This document shows, in pieces, positions 23,901 through 33,990 of a stretch of 64,000 nucleotides of DNA (position 1 is its first letter; each line of letters opens with the position of its first letter). Position numbers and translations under genes: made by a program. The notes under the pieces were generated by a model. It worked only from the letters and a program-made list of their open reading frames with translations. It was not told where the DNA came from and did not search any database. Source of the stretch: Scylla paramamosain (lineage: Eukaryota > Arthropoda > Malacostraca > Decapoda > Portunidae). The DNA lies in contig NW_026973698.1 in assembly GCF_035594125.1 (NCBI RefSeq), forward strand, positions 742,501-806,500. Direction: 5' to 3'.

Positions 23901-25325
23901 ATGGCGGCGAAAGAAATCACACTAGCGGATGTTATGAGTGCCCTGAAGGCGCAGGGAGAGGTACAGCATGCTGAGATGAGTGCCCTGAAGGCGCAGGGAG
24001 AGGTACAGCATGCTGAGTTGCAAGCGGTGACGAGCAGTGTAGACCGTGTATTTAAGGAGGTTATGGGGCTCGTGAAGGAGGAGTGTTCACGGGTTAAAGA
24101 CGAGGTGTTAAGTGAAGTGTTCACCAAGGATCAGGTGAAGGGAGAAGTGGAAAAAGCGGCCAGTGAACTGAGGAGATATGTGGATGAGGTTGTGGCGGCA
24201 CAGGCGCCTCCTGTACTCTCTCAGCATAAAGGCACGCTGTTCCGGTCAAGTGGGCGTGCTTGTGAGACTGAGGGGGGGAGTGACGAAGGGGAGGAGGATA
24301 ATAGTTGTCACGGAAGCCTAAACAGCCTTTCTCCATTGGCCAAGGTGATACCGTCTCCCCTACGCTCTCCTGTAAACGTCTTATCACCTCCACCATCCCC
24401 GCTAGCCTCAGTAAAGTCGTACCCCTCTGCTGCCAGCTCCACATCACGGAGGCTGAAGGACGGGACGAGGCGCCGGCCACAGGAGTTCGATGGAACAGTG
24501 TCTTGGGAAGCGTATAAGACACAGTTCGAGCTCTTGGCCAGTGCCCGCCAGTGGAGTCGCCCTGAGATGGCCATGCAGCTGGTGTGGGCACTCAAAGGAC
24601 CGGCATTAGAAGTCTTGAACCAGCTGCCAGCTGCCCAGCGGTGCTCGTATAGTAAAGTGACGGCGACACTGGAGAGGAGGTACGGGTACCAGCACCAAAC
24701 CGAGGTGTTCAGGACAAGGTTCCGGGCCAGGTTACGAGGCCCGGGGGAGACCCTGACACGCCTGGCGCAGGATTTGGAGGTGCTGGTGCGGCGTGCGTAC
24801 CCGGAGGCCAGTGAGGAGATGATCACCATTCTCCTGCGGGATCAGTTCATTGATGCCATCGATAACCAACAACTGAGGATATACGTCCAGCAGGCACACC
24901 CCAAGGACCTTCAGGAGGCCCTGGCGAGGGGCCTGGAGATGGAGTCATTTCTCCGGACGACGCGGGAGCGACCCAGCGGGAATTATGTCCCGCAGAGAGT
25001 GAAGGCAAAGAAAGGGGCCGTGCGGAAGGCCTACTCTAGCCCTTCACCGCCCCTAGGTGAGTTCAGGGGTAAGTGCTACTCTTGCGGGCAGCAGGGGCAC
25101 ACCAAGAGGTACTGCCCGCAGGGATCGAGTAGCAGAAAGGCTGTCAACGGCAGAGCAGGGCAGTACCAGTACAAACCCTGTTGTTGGAACTGCGGTCAGG
25201 GGCACAAGATGGCAGAGTGTGCCCTCATCTCTCCCAGGGATAGCAAGGAGGCTGGGGGAAACGGAAAGAGGCTGGTGGAAGGGGTCGAGCGCCAGCCAGA
25301 GAGCCAGAGACCCCAGTCCGCCTAA
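23901..25325 (+). CDS. gag: Gypsy Gag polyprotein (474 aa)
   Basis: Structural protein that would package element RNA. The ATG at 23901 is the first in this frame after the primer site. Residues 12-39 contain two exact 14-residue copies from a 42-bp tandem duplication (23934-24017). A charged, helical N-terminal part (about 30-100) and a Ser/Pro-rich stretch (about 120-190) follow. Residues about 195-365 look like a retrotransposon Gag capsid domain (W-E-A-Y...L-L-A-S-A-R-Q-W; A-M-Q-L-V-W-A-L-K-G; L-x-R-R-Y-G). Two nucleocapsid zinc knuckles follow: C-X2-C-X4-H-X4-C at 25074-25115, and an unusual C-X2-C-X3-H-X4-C starting at 25182. The TAA at 25323 lies inside the overlap with pol. Confidence 0.93.
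   Translation: MAAKEITLADVMSALKAQGEVQHAEMSALKAQGEVQHAELQAVTSSVDRVFKEVMGLVKEECSRVKDEVLSEVFTKDQVKGEVEKAASELRRYVDEVVAAQAPPVLSQHKGTLFRSSGRACETEGGSDEGEEDNSCHGSLNSLSPLAKVIPSPLRSPVNVLSPPPSPLASVKSYPSAASSTSRRLKDGTRRRPQEFDGTVSWEAYKTQFELLASARQWSRPEMAMQLVWALKGPALEVLNQLPAAQRCSYSKVTATLERRYGYQHQTEVFRTRFRARLRGPGETLTRLAQDLEVLVRRAYPEASEEMITILLRDQFIDAIDNQQLRIYVQQAHPKDLQEALARGLEMESFLRTTRERPSGNYVPQRVKAKKGAVRKAYSSPSPPLGEFRGKCYSCGQQGHTKRYCPQGSSSRKAVNGRAGQYQYKPCCWNCGQGHKMAECALISPRDSKEAGGNGKRLVEGVERQPESQRPQSA
25244..25325 (+). other. Gag-pol overlap with -1 frameshift signal
   Basis: Pol is in the -1 frame relative to gag and is open from 25244, after a TAG at 25241. The overlap holds the slippery heptamer G-GGA-AAC at 25256-25262 in the correct gag phase. 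After a 7-nt spacer comes an H-type pseudoknot. Stem 1 is 25270-25277 with 25290-25297 (8 bp, one G-U). Stem 2 is 25281-25286 (GGGGTC) with 25309-25314 (GACCCC). Loop 1 is 3 nt, the junction 3 nt and loop 3 11 nt. GGGAAAC is a known efficient -1 slippery sequence. Function is inferred; pairing and phase were checked base by base. Confidence 0.82.
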
Positions 25326-28300
25326 GTTGCCGCGCCGAGGGTGCCCGGACAGTGCAGGTGGGCGGGCAAGTGGATGGCAAATCTTGCTGCCTCACTGTGG
25401 ACTCGGGCGCGGAACGTACCTTCGTGCAGGACGGGGTGGTGGCAACTGGACAGCCCCCGGTGGCCCAGCAACAACTGTGTGGTATTACAGGGCACTGCAC
25501 ACAGCTGAGGGGACCAGTGCATGCCAGGATTGCGGTTGGCAGCACGGAGGAGCATCTTCCCGTCTTTGTAGCGGACGTCGGGGAGAACTTGCTCGGCCTA
25601 GACTACCTGAAGCAGAGCAGGGCGGTGCTGGACTTCGGGGAAATGACTATGTCGGTCAGAGGTAGTGTGGTGCCGCTACAGGAGGGCGGTGTTGACGCAG
25701 AGGAGTGTGAAGCTTCAATTGAAACTCACCGAGCCCATACTGCGTCCCTACCCGAAGCTAGCCACCGCTGCCGTCTCAGTAAGGAACAGAAGGAGGAAAG
25801 TCAAGGGTCGGAAGAGTGTGAAGGTGTACAGACGACTATGGACCCGGAAGGTCATTGCGAGGACATGCAAGGGAGTAGCACTGGGGTTCCACCTCATCTG
25901 CAGGATCTATTGCAGAGGAGTTCGGCATGCCTGTCTGGGGAACAGGTGGACGAGGTGAAGGAAGTGCTGACTCTGTATGCAGATGTCTTCTCGCAGGGAG
26001 ATAATGACCTGGGCCGGACCAGTCTGGTTAAACACCGCATTCACACAGGGGATAGTCGGCCGGTTAAGTTGCCGCCCCGCCGGATTGCGCCTGCTCGTCG
26101 GCTGGAAGTGGAAAAAGCCGTGGAGGAGTTGCGCGCGCAAGGGATAATCGAAAAGTCGGCTAGTCCCTGGAGTGCTGCTGTTGTCCTCGTTAAGAAGAAG
26201 GATGGGTCTACCAGGTGTTGTGTGGACTATCGGGGCCTTAACGCGGTGACGACAAAGGACTCTTACCCTCTACCGAGGGTGGATGACACGCTTGACGCGC
26301 TCACGGGGGCCCAGTGGTTCTCCACCTTAGACTTGAAATCAGGTTACCATCAAGTTGAGGTTGCGGAGGAGGACAGAGAGAAAACGGCCTTCTCGTATGG
26401 GCAGGGACTGTATCAGTTTAAAGTGATGAGTTTTGGTCTGGTGAATGCCCCGGCCACCTTTGAGCGTCTAATGGAGCGTGTGTTGGATGGGTTGCTGTGG
26501 AAAAGCGCCCTGGTGTACTTGGACGATGTGCTAGTGTACGGGAATTCGTTCAAGGGGGCTCTGGAGAGGCTTAAGACAGTGTTGGACAGGTTCAGGGGGG
26601 CAAATGTGAAACTCAGTCCAAAGAAGTGTAGCCTGTTCCAGAGGGAAGTGCCGTTTCTGGGTCACATAGTGAGTAGTGAGGGAGTGAAAACAGACCCTGG
26701 TAAGGTAGAGTCAGTTAAGGAGTGGCCAGTGCCGCGCAGTGTGACGGAAGTGCGCGGGTTCCTTGGGTTGTGTACGTACTACCGGAGGTTTGTGAAGGGT
26801 TTTGCGCAAATTGCGGTGCCACTCCATCACTTGACTCGTAAAGGGGCATGCTTTCACTGGAGCGAGGACTGTCAACGTGCCTTTGAAACTCTGAAAGAGG
26901 CTCTCGCTAACGCCCCTGTGTTACCGTACCCGGATCCAATGAAACCATACGTGTTGGATTGTGATGCGAGTGCTGAGGGAGTAGGAGCCGTCTTGTCCCA
27001 GGAGAAAGACGGACAAGAGTGGGTCGTCTCCTACTTCAGCAGGAAGTTCTCAGCCCCTGAAAGGAACTATTGCGTCACTCGTAAGGAGTTGTTGGCAGTG
27101 ATCCTGGCCATTGATCACTTCCATCCTTACTTGTACGGGGCCAGATTCAAGATTAGGACAGACCATGCTGCTCTGAGGTGGCTGAAAACCCTCAGAAACC
27201 CGGAGGGGCAGCTGGCCAGGTGGATTGGCAAGCTGGAGCAGCATGACTACAACATCGAATACCGGCCTGGAAAAATGCATAGCAATGCTGACAGTTTGAG
27301 TCGCCGTCCTTGCGACAGTGACTGCAGGCATTGTAGACGCCATGAGACTGAGCCTGTGTGCGTGAAGGCTGCCGGTCTTGTCAGTGACACTGAGTGGGGA
27401 GAGGACCTCAAACAGGCCCAGCGACAGGACGCTGATATCGGGCCCATAGTGACACTGCGGGAAGAAGGCGAAGAAAAACCGCCATGGGAAAGCGTGGCCC
27501 CGCTAAGCCCTGCCGCCAAGGCGTTGTGGCAGCAATGGGCAGTGTTGCGAGTGAGTGACGGTGTGCTGCAACGGCGGTGGGAGTCATGTGACGGCGATGT
27601 GGCCTTCTGGCAAACAATTGTCCCTGTGAATATGAGGGAGGCCTTAGTGCGCGAGGCTCACGGTGGAAATGCAAGTGGTCACTTCGGTGTGAGGAAAACG
27701 CTAGGGCGGTTAAAGCAGCGGGTTTATTGGGTAGGCATGCGGAAGGATGTTAGTGAATGGTGCAAAGTGTGTGACGTGTGCTGTGGGAAGATGGGCCCTG
27801 GGAGAAAGACAGTTGCTCCCTTACAGGTGTATCAGGTTGGGGCACCTATGGAGAGGGTGGCAGTGGACATCCTGGGTCCGTTCCCTCAGACACTGAGAGG
27901 TAACCGCTTTGTGTGTGTGACCATGGACTACTTCACTAAATGGCCGGAAGCGTATCCGCTGCCAAACCATGAGGCTGCCACCGTGGCAGGTGTGTTAGTG
28001 GACGAGTTCTTCGCCCGGTTTGGCGTGCCGCACGAGCTGCACTCTGACCAGGGCAGGGAGTTTGAGTCAGCAGTATTCCGGGAGTGCTGCCAGTTGCTGG
28101 GCGTCAAGAAAACTCGTACTACACCCCTGCGGCCGCAGTCGGATGGCATGGTGGAACGCTACAACCGCACGTTGGGGCAGGAGTTGGCCAAATATTGCCA
28201 GGAAGGGCAGGAGGACTGGGACTTAAAAATCCCCCTGCTTCTCTTGGCCTACCGGTCCGCCGTGCATGAGGTGACCGGTTACACGCCAGCCCGGCTGATG

Positions 28301-28969
28301 TGTGGGCGGGAGCTCCGGCTACCAGTGGACCTCGTGACTGGCAGGCCGCCGGATGAAGACCTGCCCACTACCATCACCCAGTACGCTACAGCCCTACAGG
28401 ACCGTCTCCGGGAGGTGCACCATCAGGTGAGGGGTAACCTGAAGGTGTCCGGTGAGGCGATGAAGGACCGGTACGACCGCCGGGCAACGGCACCACCCTT
28501 TAGCGAGGGGGATCAGGTGTGGCTGCACAACCCTCGGCGTAAGAAAGGATTGTCCCCTAAGCTCCAGAGCCCCTGGGAGGGGCCATACGTGGTGGAGAAG
28601 GTCATCTCGGACGTCACCTTCAGGATACGCCAAGGGCCAAGGAAGCGGGCACTGGTGGTGCACGCTGACAGGCTCTGGGGTTACCATGGCCCTGGAAGCT
28701 TCTCCTGGGGAGAGCGAGCTGCTCTCCTGACCAGTGACGAAGAGGAGGACAAGGACAAGGGCCTTGGGGACGACGAGCCCCTGGTGATGGAGGATGACGG
28801 AGACCTGGACCTGAGAGAGCCTGAGCCGCTGGTGATGGAGGAAGGTGGAGCGGATGAGTTGTGTCCCTTGGAGGGGGCACTGGCGGATGTCGACGCTGGA
28901 CCTGTAGTAGGGAGACCCAGACGGGAGCGGCATCCACCCAAATGGAGTGAGGATTATGTTCTTTGTTGA
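25244..28969 (+). CDS. pol: Gypsy Pol polyprotein: protease, RT, RNase H, integrase
   Basis: Expressed as Gag-Pol by -1 frameshifting; there is no ATG near its start. Aspartic protease: D-S-G-A at 25400-25411 and an L-L-G-L-D-Y-L block at about 25588. RT: V-D-Y-R-G-L-N (about 26222), L-D-L-K-S-G-Y-H-Q (about 26330), F-G-L-V-N-A-P-A-T-F (about 26431) and Y-L-D-D at 26516. RNase H: D-C-D-A-S (about 26958) and T-D-H-A-A-L (about 27160). Integrase: H-X-H/C-X2-C zinc motif (about 27658-27785), then the DDE residues in V-D-I-L-G-P-F (about 27862), H-S-D-Q-G-R-E-F (about 28040) and M-V-E-R-Y-N-R (about 28147). A G-P-Y module (W-E-G-P-Y-V-V) lies at about 28575. The acidic tail (28730-28900) has no chromodomain or envelope. 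All catalytic motifs are intact, with a single stop at the end. Confidence 0.93.
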   Translation, partial: QGGWGKRKEAGGRGRAPAREPETPVRLSCRAEGARTVQVGGQVDGKSCCLTVDSGAERTFVQDGVVATGQPPVAQQQLCGITGHCTQLRGPVHARIAVGSTEEHLPVFVADVGENLLGLDYLKQSRAVLDFGEMTMSVRGSVVPLQEGGVDAEECEASIETHRAHTASLPEASHRCRLSKEQKEESQGSEECEGVQTTMDPEGHCEDMQGSSTGVPPHLQDLLQRSSACLSGEQVDEVKEVLTLYADVFSQGDNDLGRTSLVKHRIHTGDSRPVKLPPRRIAPARRLEVEKAVEELRAQGIIEKSASPWSAAVVLVKKKDGSTRCCVDYRGLNAVTTKDSYPLPRVDDTLDALTGAQWFSTLDLKSGYHQVEVAEEDREKTAFSYGQGLYQFKVMSFGLVNAPATFERLMERVLDGLLWKSALVYLDDVLVYGNSFKGALERLKTVLDRFRGANVKLSPKKCSLFQREVPFLGHIVSSEGVKTDPGKVESVKEWPVPRSVTEVRGFLGLCTYYRRFVKGFAQIAVPLHHLTRKGACFHWSEDCQRAFETLKEALANAPVLPYPDPMKPYVLDCDASAEGVGAVLSQEKDGQEWVVSYFSRKFSAPERNYCVTRKELLAVILAIDHFHPYLYGARFKIRTDHAALRWLKTLRNPEGQLARWIGKLEQHDYNIEYRPGKMHSNADSLSRRPCDSDCRHCRRHETEPVCVKAAGLVSDTEWGEDLKQAQRQDADIGPIVTLREEGEEKPPWESVAPLSPAAKALWQQWAVLRVSDGVLQRRWESCDGDVAFWQTIVPVNMREALVREAHGGNASGHFGVRKTLGRLKQRVYWVGMRKDVSEWCKVCDVCCGKMGPGRKTVAPLQVYQVGAPMERVAVDILGPFPQTLRGNRFVCVTMDYFTKWPEAYPLPNHEAATVAGVLVDEFFARFGVPHELHSDQGREFESAVFRECCQLLGVKKTRTTPLRPQSDGMVERYNRTLGQELAKYCQEGQEDWDLKIPLLLLAYRSAVHEVTGYTPARLMCGRELRLPVDLVTGRPPDEDLPTTITQYATALQDRLREVHHQVRGNLKVSGEAMKDRYDRRATAPPFSEGDQVWLHNPRRKKGLSPKLQSPWEGPYVVEKVISDVTFRIRQGPRKRALVVHADRLWGYHGPGSFSWGERAALLTSDEEEDKDKGLGDDEPLVMEDDGDLDLREPEPLVMEEGGADELCPLEGALADVDAGPVVGRPRRERHPPKWSEDYVLC

Positions 28970-29076
28970 TTTTTGATATACCTAAAGTTGAAGTATTATT
29001 TTCTTGTTTTTGGGGGTGTATCTGTAACCTAAAGGGAATAGAGAGAGTTGGGGAGCGAGGGCGCTCAGTCTCTTTA

Positions 29077-29089
29077 CAGGAGGGGGTAG
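29077..29089 (+). other. Polypurine tract
   Basis: Purine-rich AGGAGGGGG immediately 5' of the 3' LTR, where plus-strand DNA synthesis is primed. Three bases (TAG) separate it from the LTR start. Confidence 0.7.
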
Positions 29090-29589
29090 TGTCACGAGAG
29101 GGCAAGATCATGAAGATACCCAGACTGAGTCCCAGCTGAAGTGGAGGATGACGTCACACTACGTCACCTCGCCGGCCGCCTACCCTGGGGCTCGGGAGTA
29201 TCACGTGACGTGTAGCAGCCCTGGGATTGGTGGCGGAACAGTTTGGGAGTCAGAGTGGCGGGAGAACACTGGTGAGGGAAGAAAGCCCGCGCGTCGCCGA
29301 CACTGCCTCCTGTACTTGTATGTGCCTTTGTGAGCTGGAGCGAGGCGTCAAGAAGCCTTCCGAGGGTCGACAAGAGGCCCGGGGTGCCGAGCTACAGCAT
29401 AGGACTACTGTGTAGTGTGAGCAACGGAGAATAGAGGGCCAGAAGCCACAAGTGTGTTTTACTACTCGCCTTCTGAGGGGAGCCAGGGGAGAACACGGAG
29501 CGCCGCAGGGTAAGTTCACCGTCACGTATGCAGGAAGCACCGGACCCTAAAAGTGTAAGTGTGACTGCCCACGGGGTGGTGAAGTTACA
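29090..29589 (+). repeat. 3' LTR
   Basis: 500 bp, identical to the 5' LTR except for one base (T at 29250). Followed by the ATAT duplication at 29590-29593. Confidence 0.95.
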
Positions 29590-29869
29590 ATATCTTCACT
29601 AATCAAATCTTTATTTAAACTTTTATAATGCTTTTTTTTAATATGACGTTCTTCATAAAAAAATAGTAGACCTCTCATGTACTATTTTGTTTTGTGCCAT
29701 TATTGAAAGGAAAATAATCACCAATATGTTACTTAATTATGTATTGTTCATTGCTTATGACTTTGACAAGATTGATGATAATACATTTTCTTATTATGAA
29801 AATGATAGATACTTCCTAATAAATGAAAGATATTGACTGTAACACAAAAAGATATTAAAAAAAACATTG

Positions 29870-30110
<241 letters not shown>

Positions 30111-30359
30111 TAAGGAATTAGACAACTCAAAAATGTTCAAATAAATGAAAGATGGACTGTATAATAAAAAAAAAACATTTTAAAATAAACATCTATTTAA
30201 TATTCCATTCAAATAATATGTACCTAATGAATTAGCATACAACAAAAATTAATATCGTAATAGGCATACTAAATTTGTATTTTAACTCATTTCATTAAGA
30301 TTGATTTCATTTACAGGTCTTCATAAAATTTATGATGGCATCGTGGAATCAGATTTTTA

Positions 30360-32703
30360 TTACAAAGGTCCATCAAGTCTTTTTTTCTTGTTAGCAGGCA
30401 ATGTAAGTTTGCTGGAGTAACATGGCAATAAGTCATTAATGGAGGTGGCTTTATTTGAGTTTTTCAAAATTTTAAGCTCCTTATAGTCTGAACCATAGGA
30501 ATGTTTACAAAAAACTGACAGTGGTGACTGCTTTTCAAATTTCATTACTTTAACATCAGAGAGTTGAAGAGTCTTGCAATTGATAGGTCCCATTTCAGTA
30601 GCTAGAGACTTGATGTTCAAGAAATCTTTGTAACAAAGCTCTTTTACTACGAAAGGCTGTCCTTTCTTTCTGGCAGTTCGAATTGCCGTTACGTAAGTTT
30701 CCGGCACATAAATGGGTCCACTTTTTAAAATTCTCTTTACTTCTCTTTCAATTAGGGAATGGGCAGAGTCACCCTCATTTTGGGTATGCCCTTTTATTAG
30801 AAACTTGTGTGTTATTGAAGTTATATTTGGTAAGTTGTTTACTGCATAAAGGTAAAGTGCCATCATGAACTTATTTTTCTGTTGGCCAGAACAGTTATCT
30901 GAGTAAAAAATTATGTCAGTTTCTCCTGCCTCACACAAGGTTTTAATGTATTCGAGAACACAGGTCCCAATTTCATTAACCCCACGTTGGCCATTAGTTT
31001 CATTCCAGACATAGCAATTACATGAGTTTGTTTTAGCATTGTAAATAGTAAAATTTAAAACATTCAGCTTTGACTTGTAATAAAAAACTGAAATGTCCCC
31101 TTTTGGTATCTGCATTACAGCCTGAAGGTCATAAACAGCAACAACTGCTTCACTCTCAGTTTTATCTTTATGTTCTTCATTCTCTGCATTATGATAAGAT
31201 GAACAAACATCGCATTGGTCCTTTTTAGGAACAAAAAAAGAAATATTATACTCTGTGGTAAAAATGCAATAAAACAGAGTGTAATTGGCATAAGGTACCT
31301 TTTGTTGTTTGGACTTCTCAACATAATCGCGGTGAATTTCTGCAATTGTTTTAGAGCCGCATATGAATGTCCTACTTGATGTAGCTCTCGTATAGTGACT
31401 CTCTATCTGAGGGATAGACTCAATATGTGCCTTGACGCCTTTCCTAATTTCAGGATCAACAGTTACTTGATTACCATGTTGGCCTCTCTTATCAGGTTCC
31501 ATAAGAACATTAGCAACTCTGCTTTGCTTTACTAAAGCTGTTCTTATTGGCCGGTCATTGATATCAAGTGTGTTCTTGAAAAAAAGTTTGCAAACACGAA
31601 TTTCATTCTGACCAACCATGAAGTGAAAGGAACTGTTATTGTTCCTAGGTTGACGGTTGCCTCCCTCATGAACATACCTGTATTTAGGTCTAACAGTTTT
31701 AATGCAGTTTGAAATGAACTGCCACTGTTGAGCAATGTCTCCTAATGCCCAATAAGAGTCAAAGAGTTTTTGCCTTTCTTCTTCATTTATCTGTTCTGAA
31801 CATTTAATTCGACATTTATTTCCACATGGCAGTTTCATTTTCCTTTCTGGTCTTATTTTCTTATTTTTGCTTATATAAGCCTTTCCAGAGTTCCTTCATT
31901 TTTTCACTTTATGTTTCTTCCATTGACTCAGGTGCTGTTTACGTTTACGTCCCTTTTGCGGACTAACTAGTACAGGAATTTTATCAACTGCGTCCTTCTC
32001 TTCAAGGTTAAAACTCTCTTCTTCCTCTTTGCTTGGGATATAGTCCTTATCTTTCACGGAATCATCTGTGTCAATATCTTCAGTTTCTGAGTCACTGCTA
32101 GAAGATGATTCACTGCTAGAAGACGAGTCACTACTAGAGGACGAGTCACTACTAGAAGAAGACTTCCTGTTATTTGAAGCAGAGCTTGCACCCGTAATGC
32201 TTGCTGATGGCAGCAGATGGTCATCATTGATTTGAGGGTCAACAGCAAGTTCACATCCTACAAAGTACAAAGAAATGGGTCTAAAATGTGATTTTTGTTT
32301 TTTGTGTTAAAAACGCTCTATGGTATGTAAGACAGCATGTCATTTTTTTTTTAGTTTGGGGGGGGAACTATAAATTCCTCAGATGGGGGTCCAAATTTTT
32401 AACAATGAGAACCAAAAAATCTGAAAATTTTACTTTATTTTGCATTTTTTAAAAGTTGGATCTTTAAACTTCAAAGCCTTACTCCTCCAAAAGTTTTGAT
32501 TGTTAAAATAGTTTTCATTAAAATTGGCTCATTAATAAAAAAAATAGGCTTACCTCCCACCTTAAAGCAAATTATATAGAAATATAATCAAGGTTATGAT
32601 AGTATATACCTGTACTATTTTTCTCAGGGTTTTCTTCACTGTTTTCCTTAGCCTTTAATGCTAATTCTAGCATAAGTTTTCCTCTACATGACATGGTACC
32701 CAT
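30360..32703 (-). pseudogene. Sola-like transposase gene (two exons, one in-frame TGA)
   Basis: Exon 1 runs from ATG at 32703 to 32610 (31 codons plus 1 nt) with donor GTATAT at 32609. Exon 2 starts after TTTGTAG at 32257, and the phases join cleanly. Exon 2 has a Ser/Asp/Glu-rich low-complexity region (about 32190-32060), a basic K/R stretch, then a conserved Cys-containing region. A D-Q-C-D-V-C zinc-like motif lies at about 31210. Three candidate catalytic Asp follow: Y-D-L-Q (about 31125), Y-S-D-N-C-S-G-Q (about 30895) and G-H-T-Q-N-E-G-D-S-A-H-S (about 30785). The style matches arthropod DUF7869-type proteins. The only interruption is TGA at 31896-31898; the frame is open on both sides, so one nonsense change (possibly from CGA) would explain it. 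Total about 660 codons. Probably inactive unless the stop is read through. Confidence 0.7.
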
Positions 32704-33389
32704 TTAATCTGAAAAAAAATATGATATTTATGAATACAATGTTTTGTTGCAACAATGTCACCAATGTAAATAATACACTAACTTTTTTAAGTTTTTCGCA
32801 AGATTTTCAAATAACAATGACATAATTTAAGTTAAACAAAAATGTGCTGCTGTAATACGAGGTAATGTTTGTAACAATACTGTCATAACTCAAATACAAC
32901 ACCTATTATTCACAAGGTTTTTTTCCAATAATGACACATTTTGAATTAGGACGTAAAACATAGATCTGTTTGTTTTTACCAATAATGACACATTTTGAAT
33001 AATGACGTAAAATATAGAGCTCTATGTTTGCAGACAAAACGTATTACATCAAAATAACACATTATTGCATGAAACATAATTCATAAGTTCAGTACTTACA
33101 TTTTGTACTAACATAGTTCTAAATCAAAATATGACACTCTAAATGACAGCGTGAGTGTAGTTACCCCAACGATGGTCACAGCACAACTGACATGTAACGG
33201 TCTTCACGCAAAGAAGTTGGTACATATTATGTTATGTCGTTATGACATTTAGCGCCTCTAGCGGTCAATTTTTTAACTACAATTATGACACTTTTGCCAA
33301 AAAATCTGCGTTTCAAGATGAATATGTCTATATGGATAACTCGAAAATCCATTTTTTTTTAGTTATGACGTTGTTGTCGCAAACGAGCG
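32700..33389. promoter_or_regulatory. Sola element 5' subterminal region with repeated motifs
   Basis: Upstream of the transposase start. Motifs of the form GTCATAAC occur at about 32883 and, inverted, at 33235 and 33361, matching the one in the left TIR at 23034. A 55-bp imperfect direct repeat (CCAATAATGACACATTTTGA...) lies at about 32926-33035. Such subterminal repeats commonly bind transposases; that role here is inference. Confidence 0.45.
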
Positions 33390-33393
33390 ACAT
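33390..33393. repeat. Target-site duplication ACAT (right), Sola-like element
   Basis: Matches ACAT at 23011-23014. Confidence 0.7.
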
Positions 33394-33456
33394 ATGTTCC
33401 CTTATTTACCCATATGTTTGCACCCCAAGCTGACTAACCACTGCCCTGCCCACCAG

Positions 33457-33705
33457 ACGGGGACTACCAGACTGTGGCTGACATGGTGGGTGGCGGTCGC
33501 TCCAGGACAGAGTCAACCACCAGTCACGAGGAAAGTTTGGACGAGGCCAGAAGTGCGTCATCCCACCACAGGTCACGGGGACAGGAACTGTTGGCCAGGC
33601 AGGGTCACCGTCCCTCCCACGGCGACCCGGATTATAGCTACGCTCACCCTGTGAAGAAGCAGTGCCTTCCCCCACCCCTCCACTGTCCTCCACTGACAGC
33701 AACAG
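33457..33705 (+). CDS. Candidate host exon A (unidentified gene)
   Basis: Preceded by the pyrimidine-rich acceptor CTGCCCTGCCCACCAG and followed by a good donor (CAACAG then GTGTATGAG). The frame starting GGG at 33459 is open for 82 codons, hydrophilic and rich in Ser/His/Arg (R-S-R-T-E-S-T-T-S-H-E-E-S; H-G-D-P-D-Y-S-Y-A-H-P). This is unlike the TE proteins in the window and lies outside every TE boundary found. It enters with one base missing from its first codon and leaves with one extra base. I do not recognise the gene. Confidence 0.5.
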
Positions 33706-33858
33706 GTGTATGAGTTAGTGATAGTGAGGTCACTGACAGACAGACTCGCCAAATTGTTCATTAGTAAAAGTTCCGTGGCCACTAAGTTTGTAATTTGCCT
33801 CTGTGTCTATTTTTCCAGCCTTTTTATTCATTGATGTACACTTTTGCCTTTCACTGCT

Positions 33859-33923
33859 TCCTCCTTTAATCCATTCTATATCTTTATATATTTACATGGA
33901 AAGATATGTTTGCATTATTTGAA

Positions 33924-33990
<67 letters not shown>

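Larger units (their letters stand above)
23188..29589 (+). mobile_element. Complete Ty3/Gypsy LTR retrotransposon, 6402 bp
   Basis: Contains, in order, a 500-bp LTR (TG...CA), a tRNA-Leu-type primer binding site, gag, a -1 frameshift overlap, pol (protease-RT-RNase H-integrase), a polypurine tract and a 500-bp LTR, bounded by a 4-bp duplication. The placement of integrase after RNase H defines Ty3/Gypsy. No envelope-like ORF lies between pol and the 3' LTR. Base composition is much richer in G+C than the surrounding Sola sequence. With one LTR difference and both ORFs open, it is a very recent insertion and could be autonomous. Confidence 0.95.

Noticed and set aside
24121..28933. Antisense frames of 70-180 codons across gag and pol
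   Set aside because: They are shadows of well-supported sense coding sequence and match no known family.
28700..28969. Possible envelope or chromodomain at the pol C-terminus
   Set aside because: The region is acidic and low-complexity, with no transmembrane segment, signal peptide or chromodomain-like aromatic pattern. Only about 120 bp separate pol from the 3' LTR.
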